Shown here: in pieces, positions 33,239 to 45,257 of the stretch | Layout of the letters: every line of letters begins with the position of its first letter | Position numbering within the stretch: position 1 is the first letter of the stretch | Assembly (NCBI RefSeq): GCF_001625215.2 | Contig: NC_030386.2 | Location: 38,257,296 to 38,321,295, forward strand | Origin: Daucus carota subsp. sativus | Lineage: Eukaryota; Streptophyta; Magnoliopsida; Apiales; Apiaceae | DNA: 64,000 nucleotides | Direction: 5' to 3' | The notes under the pieces: generated by a model | The model's input: only the letters and a program-made list of their open reading frames with translations | Told to the model about the DNA's origin: nothing | Databases searched by the model: none | Position numbers and translations under genes: made by a program

Positions 33239-36200
33239 TCATCCTTGTAGCCCTTTATCGCCACCTTGTTGGTGCCACACTTCTGCCAAAAATTCAGCAT
33301 GTTGCTCGTGATACTCACTGCTATTCATCTCTGTTAACCTGGATCACAAAGTTGTTTTACATTCAGTCACTTCAACCACACTAGGGGTAACCCAATCGAG
33401 CAATCGAAGTACATAAGAATACAATCTCTTAATATTTTCCTTATCCTGCTGTTAAAACCCTTCTGCTATTAGGTCAAGTGCATAATTTGTAGGAATTAAA
33501 CTGTCAAAGAGATAAGTTGCTTTTTAACTGATAATGCTCACTCAGAAGTGCTGTAAAAAGATGAAATGTGATTGCTTGCGTAACTGCTACTTGCCAAGGG
33601 TTAATGCGTACCAAAGTTAAAAGAAGTAAGAATGCATGCACTTGATACTGATTGAATAAAGGGCATTCAAAGTCGCACAGTCAAAATATTTACAAATGCA
33701 ACAAAGTTGATATGCTTGTTCCAAGTGTAAACATTAATGCAGAAAATTTACCTGCTGATGGTCCTATCTTTTGCAAAACCCAATTCGTTATCCACACAAA
33801 GGTCAATCTCATCATTCTTCCTCGACCTTGAAGTTCTAGGTGACATAAGCTGTGCATCAGAAATTGTGACAACTTTTTCGAAAATCTGGAGGGGAGTCCC
33901 CTCAGCTGCACATATAAGTCGGGCTTTATTCTCGTACATAACCTGTACAAGCAATTACAAAGATGTAACCAGTGATTTTTATTCTTCTGGGCTTTTTTTT
34001 AATTTGGTCCATTTTTTCAGTTATAGACAAATAATTTGGTATTTAATTCACACAGCGGTGCTTGCCGGTATACAGTATTAGAGCCGACACATGACATCTT
34101 AATCGATACTGTAAGAATAACACTAGGTCATGTATCAAAACAATGCAGTAGGAAATGGACTAACATCAACTAGAGTGATGAAACGATAGGCTGCTGCCCT
34201 GTTGTGGAGCCCAAATTTTGGCACTCCATCCAAAGCCAGGGTATGAAAGTTCTCTACAAAAAAGATCACAAGATAGTATTTTCCCTTAAAAGAAATTGTT
34301 AATGAAATTGTATAAACATGATATGCCCCCGTTTACTTAAGACTTGATTGACAAAGGTGAAAAAAATGAATATAAATAATAAAAACTTTCCACACTAGCG
34401 TGATATTCCTGAAGAATAGCCTTGCTCATACCCAGATAAAACAGATTAAAATCATATAGATTTCATAACTCCTGGCGGTAAGACTCAACTCTATCAAACA
34501 CAACAGCTACTTGACATCAATTAATGTAGCCCTAATGGTGAATCTACCATAATTGACTTACTAGACAATCCTAAATAGTCTGCAGCTCCAAGAGGTTTGT
34601 CACAAAGATCCTCGAAAGTAAAGTATGCACATCCATTAGCACCAAGCGGAACCTGACCAATTGGATACAAGGTAAAACTTTAACAGATTACAATAAAAAA
34701 CCTTAACAAAGGCGTTGTTACTCAGACTCGGCCGGAAGTGTCCAGCATTGATACATGTCTAACTGTCGGACTTGCTAAACATTTTTAAAAATTTATTTGT
34801 TTTTGGCTTAAAAGTGTCCCAAGTGTCCATACCCATATCTGAATGTCGAGTGTGCGACACAGGTACTTAAGGAAAAAATAAAAGTCTGAGTAACAGTAAG
34901 AAAGCATAGATGCAATGTATAACCTGCAATCTTCTTCCCATTATGACTTCCACCTTTTGTGGAACAGCCTTATGATGAGAGATCAACTGCTCAAATTTTT
35001 GCTTAAGAAGGCCTGACGGATACTTCTCAACAAAGTAAAAACCTTGCTCAGCCTGCAGCAAGTAAAAGCATGAAAAGTTACAGCCACTGATAAAATTTCC
35101 CGATAAATGTGACACTCATAAAAGCTTTAAGTAATATACTTATAGAAAAAGAGCAAAGTCATCATGTTTTACCGAAGTCATTTTGCGGTAGTCTGTTGAC
35201 GAACAAATTTCATGCACTGCACATCTTTCCTACATTCCGACAAGCACCAAGTTACTAAATAACGAACGAGTAAACAGACTTGATGTGTTTTAGTCTACAT
35301 AGAGGAATGTCTGTAGACTAGGATGAAGTAGTGTCCATTTAGAAACTTATGTATACTAGGATTTGGTAGTAGTAGCTTTAATCAGATAAGCTGAAACAAT
35401 GCAGATGCAATGTCACTCCTTTGTTAGAAGTGAACATCTACAAATCAAAATTTGTCCGTTTCCATTGCCGCTGATATATCAAGAGTACAAAAGTAACAAA
35501 ACACTTGCTTCAGCTTGCCTAATCATCACCCTCCTAGAGGAACCTCCATTTACATACCTTCAAGGCAGAAATAAATGGCAGAAAAAGATCTCTTTGCAGC
35601 CCCCGCTCATAAAGGTTGTCTGGAGCACGGTTGGAAGTAGCAATAAGAATCTGCACTTGTCAAAATGACGAATACGCAGATAATAGTACATCATTTACTT
35701 TTAGAATTAAATGTAACTCAAAGTAAGAGAATGGAACACACACAGATCATGAAGGTTCATAAACTTACAGCTCCAGTGCTGAATAGATGTCTAAAAAGAC
35801 GGTTCAACAATGATGCATCAGCAACATCAGTCACCTTTGGAAGTATATAACAGAAAGAAAGGATCAGCGACTTTTAAGCAGCTGACTGTTTGAATGACAA
35901 ACCATAAATTCATGGCATACCATAAATTCATCGAGGCATAACAAAATTGCTTCATCAGATATCTCTGCTGCAACAACTTCAAGGGGATCAGCCACACCCT
36001 TGTGCTTCTGCAGTTGCAAACTAATAAAGATTATTATCCTACCAACGCTAACTACCTTTTCCATGTCAGAGCCAATATTCAAAACATGATGTAAACTGGC
36101 AGTTCACCGTGTGGATGACATGCTAAAACGTGTGTTAATGGACACATCGAATCCTTGTGCTTGGATAACTGCCCCTGTTTAGACAGAGAGATGCTCACTA

Positions 36201-37781
36201 GATACACGTTTGACATAAATTTTCTCTGTTACCTGCAAGCGACTGTGTACATCCAACATAAAGTCGTGGAAATGGATCCTCTTTTTCCTCCAACCGGAAG
36301 GCCTGAGTGAACAACAATAGAAGTCAAACATAATTATTTGAACAGTGCCTGCTTCAAATGTGCTAAATGTTTTCCATTAACCGGTTGCTTAAAGTATGAA
36401 AGAATACGCTGATTACACTAAAGCTTACAACTGTTCGAAAAACAAATCCATCAACATAGTTTTTCCTGTGCCAACCCCTCCATATAGATAAAGTCCTTTT
36501 ACAGGTGAGTAAGTATACTGAGGTTTGAGACGGGACCACAACCACCTACATCTGAAATTAGTATTTAGGAGAGTAATATTTAGTCTACTGCACAACACAT
36601 AAATTGCTATATCAATTGTCATGATGCTTCAAACATGGAGTCAACCATAGATTACCTCAATTCTTTCTCAGAAGCATCATAGCGGTCCAAACGACAGGCT
36701 ATTTCCGACTCAATTAGCTCATCATATAGTCTCTGTATTTCTTTTACGGTGCCTACCTGCAAAATTACTGTAAGAATATAGTCTATAAGGGTCAACCAAA
36801 ATAAGGGATTAGCACAAAACAGGAGCACATTTATTAAACAATGTGACTTGATTGCTCACATTTAGCCAAAAGAATGTGTTTACAAATTATTTTAATTTAT
36901 CCCCTGGCTTATAGCCAGCTGATACCATCACCTTCTGAAATTACGAGGTCGGCGGTTCAAGAGCTGCCTCAGTGGTCAGTGAAAGGCATAGGTGTGTGAA
37001 TATTCAAATTTACGCAGGGAATGAAGAAGACAGAAACAGTTAAAAATATATATATTTATATTCTATTCTTCTTGTAAGCTATAAACTGTCAATGATGAAA
37101 CTTCTAATTTGAAACAGAAATATGATATCTTCTGGAAATATTTGCATATATTAGATGCAGCTTTTACACTGTACACAGAATAAATTTAGTACGAATACTA
37201 AAGCTTATGTCGATAGAATGCTAAAACTGGAAAAATTAAGTGTTAAATTAAAGTGAGTTCCCAGTGCAATCTCAATAAAAAGGCCCATATGTATGATCCA
37301 TAGACGAAGGGTCAACTAATAATTCAAGTTGTGCTTCACATATCAAGAATAAGGTAATCATCGCACCTGGCAAATGTCACCATCCACAAGTTCACCTGTA
37401 GCAATTCTACGCTTATACTCCACAAGAGGCCCTCCAGAATGTGATCCTGTGATAAATTTATAGGCTTAACAAACAAACACGAAATCTTTATACCTCTAAC
37501 CAGTATTCAACTAATCAAAGGACACAAAAGGACTCGTAATAGAAGGCACCTGCAGTTGAGATGTTAGAAACTTCAGTACATAACGCTCTTGTGATTATAC
37601 AAGAGGGGTTTCGCTGCACATGGCCATCTCCTCTATAATACAAAGACTTTGGATTTGTTGTTGTACTAACCAAATAATCGGGTATATTCTTTGATCCATT
37701 ACTTGATCCATTACTAGAGTTAGTCCTTCCATGCTGACAAGCTAATCTAAAATGCCGTACAGAACGAACAAACTTCCTCAT
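33239..37781 (-). CDS. AFG1-like (LACE1-type) mitochondrial AAA ATPase
   Basis: Fourteen coding exons on the minus strand: 37781-37550, 37446-37367, 36756-36656, 36551-36429, 36302-36233, 36007-35921, 35834-35769, 35650-35558, 35229-35173, 35052-34924, 34652-34562, 34253-34165, 33942-33752 and 33338-33239. All frames join, giving about 502 residues. The N-terminus is basic and Ser/Asn-rich ('[19 protein letters not shown]'), fitting a mitochondrial presequence. The ATPase core shows Walker A 'GGVGTGKT' (exon 4), '[13 protein letters not shown]' (exon 5), Walker B 'LLCLDEF' (exon 6) and sensor '[17 protein letters not shown]' (exon 8). '[10 protein letters not shown]' and '[15 protein letters not shown]' (exon 12) are AFG1 hallmarks. 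Yeast and human relatives assist turnover or export of mitochondrial proteins; a similar role here is inferred. Exon 12's acceptor was set at 34254 by frame. Confidence 0.9.
36905..36990 (+). repeat. Possible tRNA-derived SINE remnant in an AFG1-like intron
   Basis: 'agccagctgataccatcacc' followed by 'gaggtcggcggttcaagagc' resembles a degenerate tRNA box A and box B (GGTTCRA) at about the right spacing. No poly-A tail or target duplication was found, so this is tentative. Confidence 0.35.
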
Positions 37782-38116
37782 CCTTTAGTTTCAGCTTTAT
37801 ATAGATGGATGCAGAAGGAACTTTTAGGATGAGTCCACGATCATGTCAACAAACTTCTGTTCCATACACAGAGTATCCGCTGCCGATTAAACCAGAATTT
37901 GAGGTTACATTTAAAGTGATCATTTTGAAAAATAAAAAATAAAACGGCTGTAGCAGTATTCCCAAGTAATTGAAAGCAACGCTAGATCAATGAATTAAAA
38001 CTTCCCTGAAAAACATAAACAACAATTCCGTTGTAATCATGAAATTTACAACTTTATTCACTACTAAAAGAACACCTTTCATTGTGACAAAAGAAAAAAA
38101 AAGAACACCTTTCATA

Positions 38117-38220
38117 CTTTCTCTCTCTCTCTCTCTCTCCCTCTCCCACTCTGCGTCTCTCTCTCCATCCCTCCCTCTCCCTCTCCCTCTCTCCCTCTCT
38201 CTCCCTCCCTCCCTCCCTCC

Positions 38221-38242
<22 letters not shown>
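38117..38242. repeat. CT-rich microsatellite upstream of the AFG1-like gene
   Basis: Runs of CTCTCT and CCCTC ending in CACACACACA. On the AFG1-like coding strand it reads as GA repeats about 340-460 bp before the start codon. The apparent proteins in it are repeat artefacts. Confidence 0.9.
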
Positions 38243-38253
<11 letters not shown>

Positions 38254-38299
38254 ACCATTTAAACTACTTTCTCCAGATACTATACTAACGAGACACAAA

Positions 38300-39480
38300 C
38301 TTGTTTGTCAATAAACATTTAGCCAAAAAAAATACAAGAAAATTGCTTAAAGAAAACACAGTTCACCTGGATGATGATTGAATATCAGATTCCCCAGAAG
38401 CGTTCAAATCACCCGAATATATACTCACTCTTTATATATCATAAATAAATTGATAATAGTATCATGTATGTATTGTGTCTGCGTACAGAGTGTTTCTTGA
38501 TTCAATGCGTACGTCAAGAAAGAATGTATTTCAATGCTGCGATCGTAACTGCAACGGTTATCTTCCTTCCCGGACTTGGTAGTAATATTTTTGTCTTTAA
38601 TCCAATGGCGTAAGAGTCACGCTCCGATCGTTATATAAGTACTCCACCGTCCTCTTTTAATTAATTCTTTTTATTTTAAATTTTAAATATATAATTTAAG
38701 ATTATTAATTTTAATTTTGTTTTTTCTATATGTTTGAAATTAATATTTTTATATTTTTAAATAAAAAATTGCCTATATAAATATTTGAACAGATTCATTA
38801 AACTATTTATTTGTTTAGTTTAGAACCAATATAAAAAAATATATTCAAAAATCAGATATCCTATTGAAATAATGATTTTATTAATTTCATAACTTTATGT
38901 CGATTATTTACATTTTACATGTCAATGTCCAATCGACATCCAGACTCCAGTCAACACCACCTGTTTCGTCAACTGGATTTTGAATCTAACGACTTCCGCT
39001 GAAAAAACACTAAAATTTGATGGCGAAATATAATTTTATGAGTTCTGCAGAGACTATGGTGTGGATGAATAACTTGATACAAGGCCCGAATAAAAGTATC
39101 AACTATGGTGGGCGAGTTGAACAACGCTGTACCACAGTCCACACATCTAACAATTCACAAAGTAAAAGATAAATTCTTGAAAGTCTCTTGCACTTGTCCG
39201 AGTTGCTAGTCAACTCAGCTTATAGCAGGCGCTAACATTTTTCTGCATACTATATAGCTAACGTCTTCTTCCCACCCAAACACACTGCTCCTTTTTTCCT
39301 TTTAAGACTCCATTTCATTGCCGATGTACATCAACTGTCGTTTCACGATTCCCGGTGTCCCTGACAGGAGTGTTGTGCACATCTTTTAGTTCTTCAAAGA
39401 ACATTCGTTTACAGCTTGCCTAGTCCTGAGCCACTTGCAGATTAATACTTCAATTTGCATCCTCTTGGTTATAGTGTCAC
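38300..39480. other. Intergenic region between AFG1-like and O-methyltransferase genes
   Basis: It should contain the promoter of the minus-strand AFG1-like gene at its left end and the 3' UTR of the minus-strand methyltransferase at its right end. I saw no further gene and no bounded transposon. The middle (38640-38900) is very AT-rich. Confidence 0.5.
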
Positions 39481-39494
39481 ATTATACTGATAAA

Positions 39495-42400
39495 TCAGTT
39501 CTTCCGACAGATCGTGATGCCATCGCCTATTGGCACCTGGTAACAACACATAGATTGTTTTTAGATATATAGACAGGTTAAGAAGATGATAAGTTCAATA
39601 GAACAATGACAGAACTTCATGCACGTACCATGCTAATGCTTACACGTTCATCCTCCATTATACCTTGATTGAAATTCCTAATGCTGACTGTCTTGGCATC
39701 ATTAACCTATATGAATGAACTGATAGAATCACTTAACCAGTTGGGAATTCATAATGCGTATCTGCTTGAGTAACTTCATTTACCAGTGGATTGGCAACTT
39801 TGCCATGCCAGAGCACATTATCAATTACAATAATCCCACCAACCCTCACCTGCAATATTAGATTAAGAGAAGGTTAACAATCTTGACCACTTGATGGATG
39901 CAAATGGAACCATCTAATCCCACATACCCTTCAGAAAACTAAATGGTATGTTAGACAAAAATATAATTGATACTGTGATTCTAACCAGTTGTAGCAGCAA
40001 TTCAAAGTATTCTTGATAATTTCTTTTGTCAGCATCAACAAATGCAAAGTCATAGCTGCAGTGATAACGCAAGTAATTTATGAGAATCGATAGATATGGC
40101 ACAATTAATAGTATACTGAACAGTGAACAAAGTGAAAACCACAAAAAGTGACGAGCACGAGGAAAATGTAGTAGTTCAAATTAAGAAAAAACATAGCGGT
40201 CATTTCTTTCAGCTTTAGAACTGATTCAAGAAAAGATGTATATCATAAATAGACATGTGGGTTTACTCTATCAAGGATACACACCTGTCTTCTGATAAGG
40301 TTTATCTTCTGATACAAGGGGTAGGGCAATATTCATGTAACTGATAAATCCTGGGAAGATCCAGATAATAATATTTGGCCAAAGGTTTTATCTTTACCAG
40401 AGCAGTTTTGATTGAGGGTGTTGATGCCAGTTATCGTCATGGACGAGATATCATAATAAAGGGTATTCGTAAGAAACTTTAGTAGATATTCATGACGGAA
40501 ATTGGTTATAGATCTGACAAAACTCTAGAAGTATGAATCACAATCCTCATTTTATCATACAAATCCGTTGTATTATAGAAAGATATTTATGCTTTGGTGT
40601 CCACACATTATAACCTAATGGTCATGTCTCATCTCAGACCATTTCATACCTCAACTACTCTAAAAATTAACTTATGAATTGGTGCATACTTGAAGATGCC
40701 AAATTGGATCGCTACTGCACATTAAGTCAACAGTCTTGGAGGTGACTCATAATGGGAGTGAAAGCTTGCAGGGTGATAATTTAATCAGTCTGTGGTATAA
40801 AAGTTATGAACTCAGCTCAATTCTCTAATGTAAACTCTTCCTTAAATTATTGTCCGAATTTACCCCTTTCACTTATATTTTTTCTTTCAGTTGCTTGAGT
40901 TTAACAATATCTGCATACCACAAGTCTAATGAAGTAGAGAACATGAAAAAGAACTAGGAAGATGACTTTTAAGAAAGTCCAAAGAAAACTTATTGATGTT
41001 GTTTATGTCCATATATAGTCTTCAAAATATCTTTCACCGTGAGTTAAATTTATAATTGCCAAATAACACCCTCTTATACGCTGTTTAGGTTTTGGCTACC
41101 CTGTATGGTAGGTTTTAATGAGTACAGTAGTAGGCTAAAGTCAAACAACATTAAAACCTCAACTTTAAGAAATACCTGCAACCTTCTCCATTCTGAATCA
41201 TTAATTTCAATGCATCAGCTGCTAGCCCATGTCTGACATCAACCTAGTGCAATTAAATATCTTAAGACAGAATATTACAGCACGATGTAGGTAATTGTCG
41301 GTCGATACCAAAATAAGCATCCCCATTATATAGAGTTGGGCAGCAGGGGTATTGCAGTTGGCCTTGGAATTTAGAAATTGATTCTTTCTTATATATTAAT
41401 CCCTACCTATAATATAGAATTTCGTTTATATCTAACAGAGAGTATAAGCACATAGCATAAAATTGAAAATATACACTTTCAGATTACAAACTAAAGAGAG
41501 GAGATAGTTATCACCTTATGCAAGACACCAGCTTGCTCATAATACCTTTTCGCCACCTCAAGAGCCTTCCCATCTCTTTCACAAGCAACTAAACGGCCGG
41601 ACTCCGGTAGGACAAGAGCAACAGCCAGTGAGGAGTATCCCTGGAAGCAACAATTAACCAAATTTGTTTTTAAAATTTCATCAATATATTAAATTTTAGA
41701 TTATACTTGTCACAAAGTCATAACAATGTAATTAACATTTTGCATGCCCCAAAATACACATTAAACTTTGCTATGTCGTTCATGAAGTTATTAACTTGGT
41801 ACGTTTAAAAATTAATAGGATCCATGCTTATACAGTACCATTATATGTCAGTTTTTACTGATTCCAATATCTTTCAGGCAAGAAAATCGTGAGGCAGTCT
41901 AGCAGGATACTGAAGCCTTGGAGGCTCTTTCCAAGTAATTATGTACTAGAAATTGAGGGGATTTTTTGAGGTGACTCTTTTCTGTCAATTTGAAGAAGGT
42001 GTTATTATTTAAACGGTAAGAAACTTCTTCTGAATGAAGTTTATAACAGCATTGTTAAATAACGATGTCTTATCAGAAGGCAATGGCTAGAACTTATCAA
42101 CATATCTGCACATGGCATTAAATTTTGAAGAAGTCCTCGAAATTAAGTTGATGAGAATTTTTTTTGAACAAAGTACTGATATATCTTGCTTACCGTATAA
42201 ACACCAACTTCTATGCACTTTTCTGCCCCTAGAATCTGGACTAGCATTGCGAGTAGTTGTGCTTGATCAGGAGATACCTATGGACAAAGCACCAGCACCA
42301 ATTAGGCTAATAACATAGAGAAGCTTCAGAAATGAATCCCACTAAAAAAATTATTAATTATTATATTCTTCTTCCAGACTTTTACTCAATATAGCTTAAA

Positions 42401-43329
42401 TAATGTAATTATATTCTTCTTCCAGACTTTTACTCAATATAGCTTAAATAATGTAATTAGAGTGCAGTAAGCACTCTGTTACTCCTCAATTTCTAATACA
42501 TAATTACTTGTTAAAAAACGTATAATCTTTTATTGACTTGAAGCATTATCAGCTTACTTTATTTATAAGGCATACAATCATTTAATGCTCTTCACACAGA
42601 ATATCCTACTCATGCTAATTCCGAAGGATGGAGACGCCATAACTTCCTTTGGAAATATCAAACAGATTACATTCAAATTCTAATTACTTGAACATCATTT
42701 CTTACAATCTCTGTCAAACAACTTCAAACAGTATATGCCTACTTCTGCTAATTCAGAGGGAGGGAGACGCCATAACTTCCTTCGGATATATCAAACAGAT
42801 TACATCCAATTTCTAATTACTCAATCACCATTTCGCACAATCTCTAACAGACAGTTCAAATTACCGAAACAACACAAATACAACTCTAATTACACATTTT
42901 CAACTTGCAAAAAGTCGAATAAAATCAATTACCTGCATCTGACTACCACGCATCGTCGAAGTCTCCTCCCGTAATTCCCGCAGAATCTAACACACAAAAA
43001 ACACAATAAACATCACGAAAAACACGCATATTCATCCAATTAAAAACACACACACAAAAACAAAATTGTACTTGTGGTTCTCTGACATTATCGAGCAAGT
43101 AATCGTAGAGGCGTGGAGTGATGCTGATGATTTCTTTGCGCCCGTACTTGCCGTCGCCGGAGACAACGACGGCGTCGGAAGTGAGGGTTTCGGCGGCGGC
43201 GATTGAGGAGCACGCGATGTGTTTGAGGAAAACGACGGCGTTTGGCTTGGGCAAGGAGGTGGTGGTGAATAAACGATTGCGAAATTGTGGGAAAGAATTG
43301 ACGCAACGGCACGCCAACGAGCTAGCCAT
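39495..43329 (-). CDS. Class I (CCoAOMT-type) O-methyltransferase family protein
   Basis: Nine coding exons on the minus strand: 43329-43072, 42986-42933, 42277-42194, 41640-41515, 41243-41176, 40055-39986, 39849-39784, 39706-39629 and 39536-39495, about 281 residues. It transfers methyl groups from AdoMet. The AdoMet-binding motif 'CIEVGVYTGYSSLAVAL' spans exons 3-4, 'RLVACERDG' follows, the metal/catalytic region 'YDFAFVDADKRNYQEYFELL' is in exon 6, and 'GGIIVIDNVLWHGKVANP' is in exon 7. These match the caffeoyl-CoA O-methyltransferase fold, but the long N-terminus ('MASSLACRCVNSFPQFRNRL') looks like an organelle transit peptide and the insert-rich N-half fits the OMT family 3 group typified, from memory, by Arabidopsis At3g62000. 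The substrate is unknown. ATG 43329 was preferred to an in-frame ATG at 43410. Confidence 0.88.
42359..42454. repeat. Tandem duplication of 48 bp in an O-methyltransferase intron
   Basis: The unit 'ttatattcttcttccagact...' at 42361 recurs exactly 48 bp later. A second, more diverged tandem duplication (period about 133 bp, 'gagacgccataacttcc' at 42631 and 42764) lies in the same intron. Confidence 0.9.
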
Positions 43330-43429
43330 GTTGAAGGATTTACAAGCCTCAGTGGCTATTGTTTCATTCTGATGGTTCGTTGAGACAAAACGGTCATGTG
43401 ACTGTAACATAGTTTCTCACTGCGGTAAA

Positions 43430-44525
43430 AAAATCCTCACTCCCAATACACACTCCAGTCGAAAAAAGTTGTCCAATTTTAATTTGGGTCGACAAATATT
43501 GACTTATACTCTATACAATAAAATTAAAATATTATATAAACAGAATTATATGTATATTATTTATTTCAAAAGTATAATTTTCAGATTTCTAAAATTGCAT
43601 AAAATAATTTAAAACTTCAGTCAAACAAGATCAATTTGATATGTCGAATTTTAAAGTCGACGAATAATATGAATAAAAGGAAGGATTTTTTGGTAAATAA
43701 ATGATTTTATTAAAATAAAACGGTTTGTGAAATAATACTCGAATGATCAATTATAACTTGATTTTAAACAAATAGACGTTTCGTTTTCAGACTATTTAAT
43801 ACATAGAATATTATAATGATATTTCGAGTAATCAACTTACATTAGTAATGAAATTAGTAACTACGTAATTGATTTTCACATAAGCATCATTCGTAGTCCA
43901 AAAATAATAACTATTAATTTTATTGCTTAGAATCGTACAAGTCAAAATTTTATCATAATTTTGACAGGAATATCAAGTTGGATGCGGATAGCAAAAAATA
44001 ACAATCTGATATATATTTATATAAAATAACTCGAATCATGAAAATTTTTTAACTAAAAAGTAAATTAGCATAAAAAAAAAGTATATATTCAAGTCGTTTG
44101 ATATTTTGTACGTAATTTATAAATTTTATTAAAAAAATTAAAATTAATATTTTTAAAATTTATTTAAGAAAGGATTTTAATTAAAATATCGAACGATTAC
44201 GAAGATATACCTTGTCCCAGCTGAGATGCTTCGAGGCAAGTTCTGACTCTTGACTGCTGAGCAACTAATCCTGACGTTAAAACAAAACCCGTGATGGCCC
44301 ATCTTTCGAGAATCCAACGTGGCATCACCACAGCCACAACATATAAAAATGGAATTTCCCCATTTGGGATAGAATCAAATTAGTGGCCACAAACATCTCA
44401 CATGCTATCCACCCACACCTCTGAACACGCTTTTCGTACCAGCAATTCTCATCCACTCGTGTCCCTCACGCGCTCCCATCCCACGTAACAAACACCACTA
44501 ATCTTCACGAACCTTCTTCCCCTAC
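43430..44525. other. Intergenic region upstream of S-adenosylmethionine decarboxylase
   Basis: AT-rich with no gene visible. It should contain divergent promoters, since the methyltransferase runs leftward and the decarboxylase rightward. The proximal decarboxylase promoter from about 44280 is more GC-rich and contains ACGT-core motifs. Confidence 0.5.
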
Positions 44526-44530
44526 CAACT

Positions 44531-44556
44531 GACACGTGTCAAAAATGACACGTGTA
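44531..44556 (+). promoter_or_regulatory. Paired G-box/ABRE-like sites
   Basis: Two copies of GACACGTGT, cores CACGTG at 44533-44538 and 44549-44554, start 16 bp apart, about 50-70 bp before the TATA-like 'tctataagta' (44601). CACGTG is bound by bZIP and bHLH factors. Paired ACGT elements commonly confer ABA or stress response, which would suit a polyamine gene; that is inference. Confidence 0.65.
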
Positions 44557-44851
44557 CGCACCAGAACCCTAGCTGGGAATGACCTATTGCTTTTCATTAT
44601 TCTATAAGTAATCGCATTCTCTTCCTCACTTTTAACCTAAACAATAGCCACTTTTCTCTGTTCAATATACACACAAAAATCTGTATCTATAATTTCAAGA
44701 AATCCTTGTTTGTTTCTCCACACCATTGAATCTGATTGTAAGTGTTTAAACATTTGAGATCTGTTATATATATATAATTCGCTCAAGATCTCACCGTGTT
44801 TTTTCTGTTGTATGATAATTTTGTTTTGATTTTGCAGAAATTATAGCGTTG

Positions 44852-44860
44852 ATGTACTGA
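44852..44860 (+). CDS. Tiny upstream ORF of S-adenosylmethionine decarboxylase
   Basis: ATG TAC TGA, encoding Met-Tyr. Its stop codon shares one base with the start of the small uORF (TGATG, base 44860). This one-base overlap of tiny and small uORFs is the conserved arrangement in plant AdoMetDC mRNAs, where it takes part in polyamine-controlled translation. It sits in the second leader exon, after a leader intron proposed at 44738-44837. Confidence 0.85.
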   Translation: MY

Positions 44861-45148
44861 TGGAGACGAAAGCAGCCATTAGTGTCCAATACGAAGCTCC
44901 TCTTGGTTACTGCATCGAAGATATTCGTCCTAACGGTGGCATCCAGAAATTCAGATCCGCTGCTTACTCCGACGTAAGTCCTCATATTTGTAATTAAATC
45001 TCGATGAATGAAATTCATCGGGATCGGAGATTTTTTTTATTTATCGAGATTGAAATTGATCGTTTGATTGTTGTATTTGTTATGATGATTGATGTTCTGA
45101 TTTTGTATTTTGATTTTGTGTATGCAGTGCGCGAGGAAGCCATCCTGA
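44860..45148 (+). CDS. Small regulatory upstream ORF of S-adenosylmethionine decarboxylase
   Basis: A 44-residue peptide from two exons, 44860-44973 and 45128-45148, split by a 154-bp intron (gtaagt...gcag). The core 'YEAPLGYCIEDIRPNGGI' and the end 'CARKPS' are the hallmark of the conserved plant AdoMetDC small uORF. Its translation stalls ribosomes when polyamines are high and so lowers enzyme synthesis; this is established for other plants and inferred here. The N-terminal serine run common in other species is replaced by 'METKAAISVQ'. The uORF stop lies 109 bases before the main start codon. Confidence 0.95.
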
Positions 45149-45257
45149 TTAGTTTTTAGGGTTAATCGTTTCTTAAATCTCGCAAATCGAAAAATCCCCA
45201 ATTTTTTTGATCTCGTTCTTAAATTTATTTTTTCAAAACTTTTTACCGCACCCAAAA

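Noticed and set aside
45207..45257. Upstream in-frame ATG extending S-adenosylmethionine decarboxylase by 17 residues
   Set aside because: The extension is not seen in the family, lies between the uORF stop and the conserved start, and is probably leader sequence.
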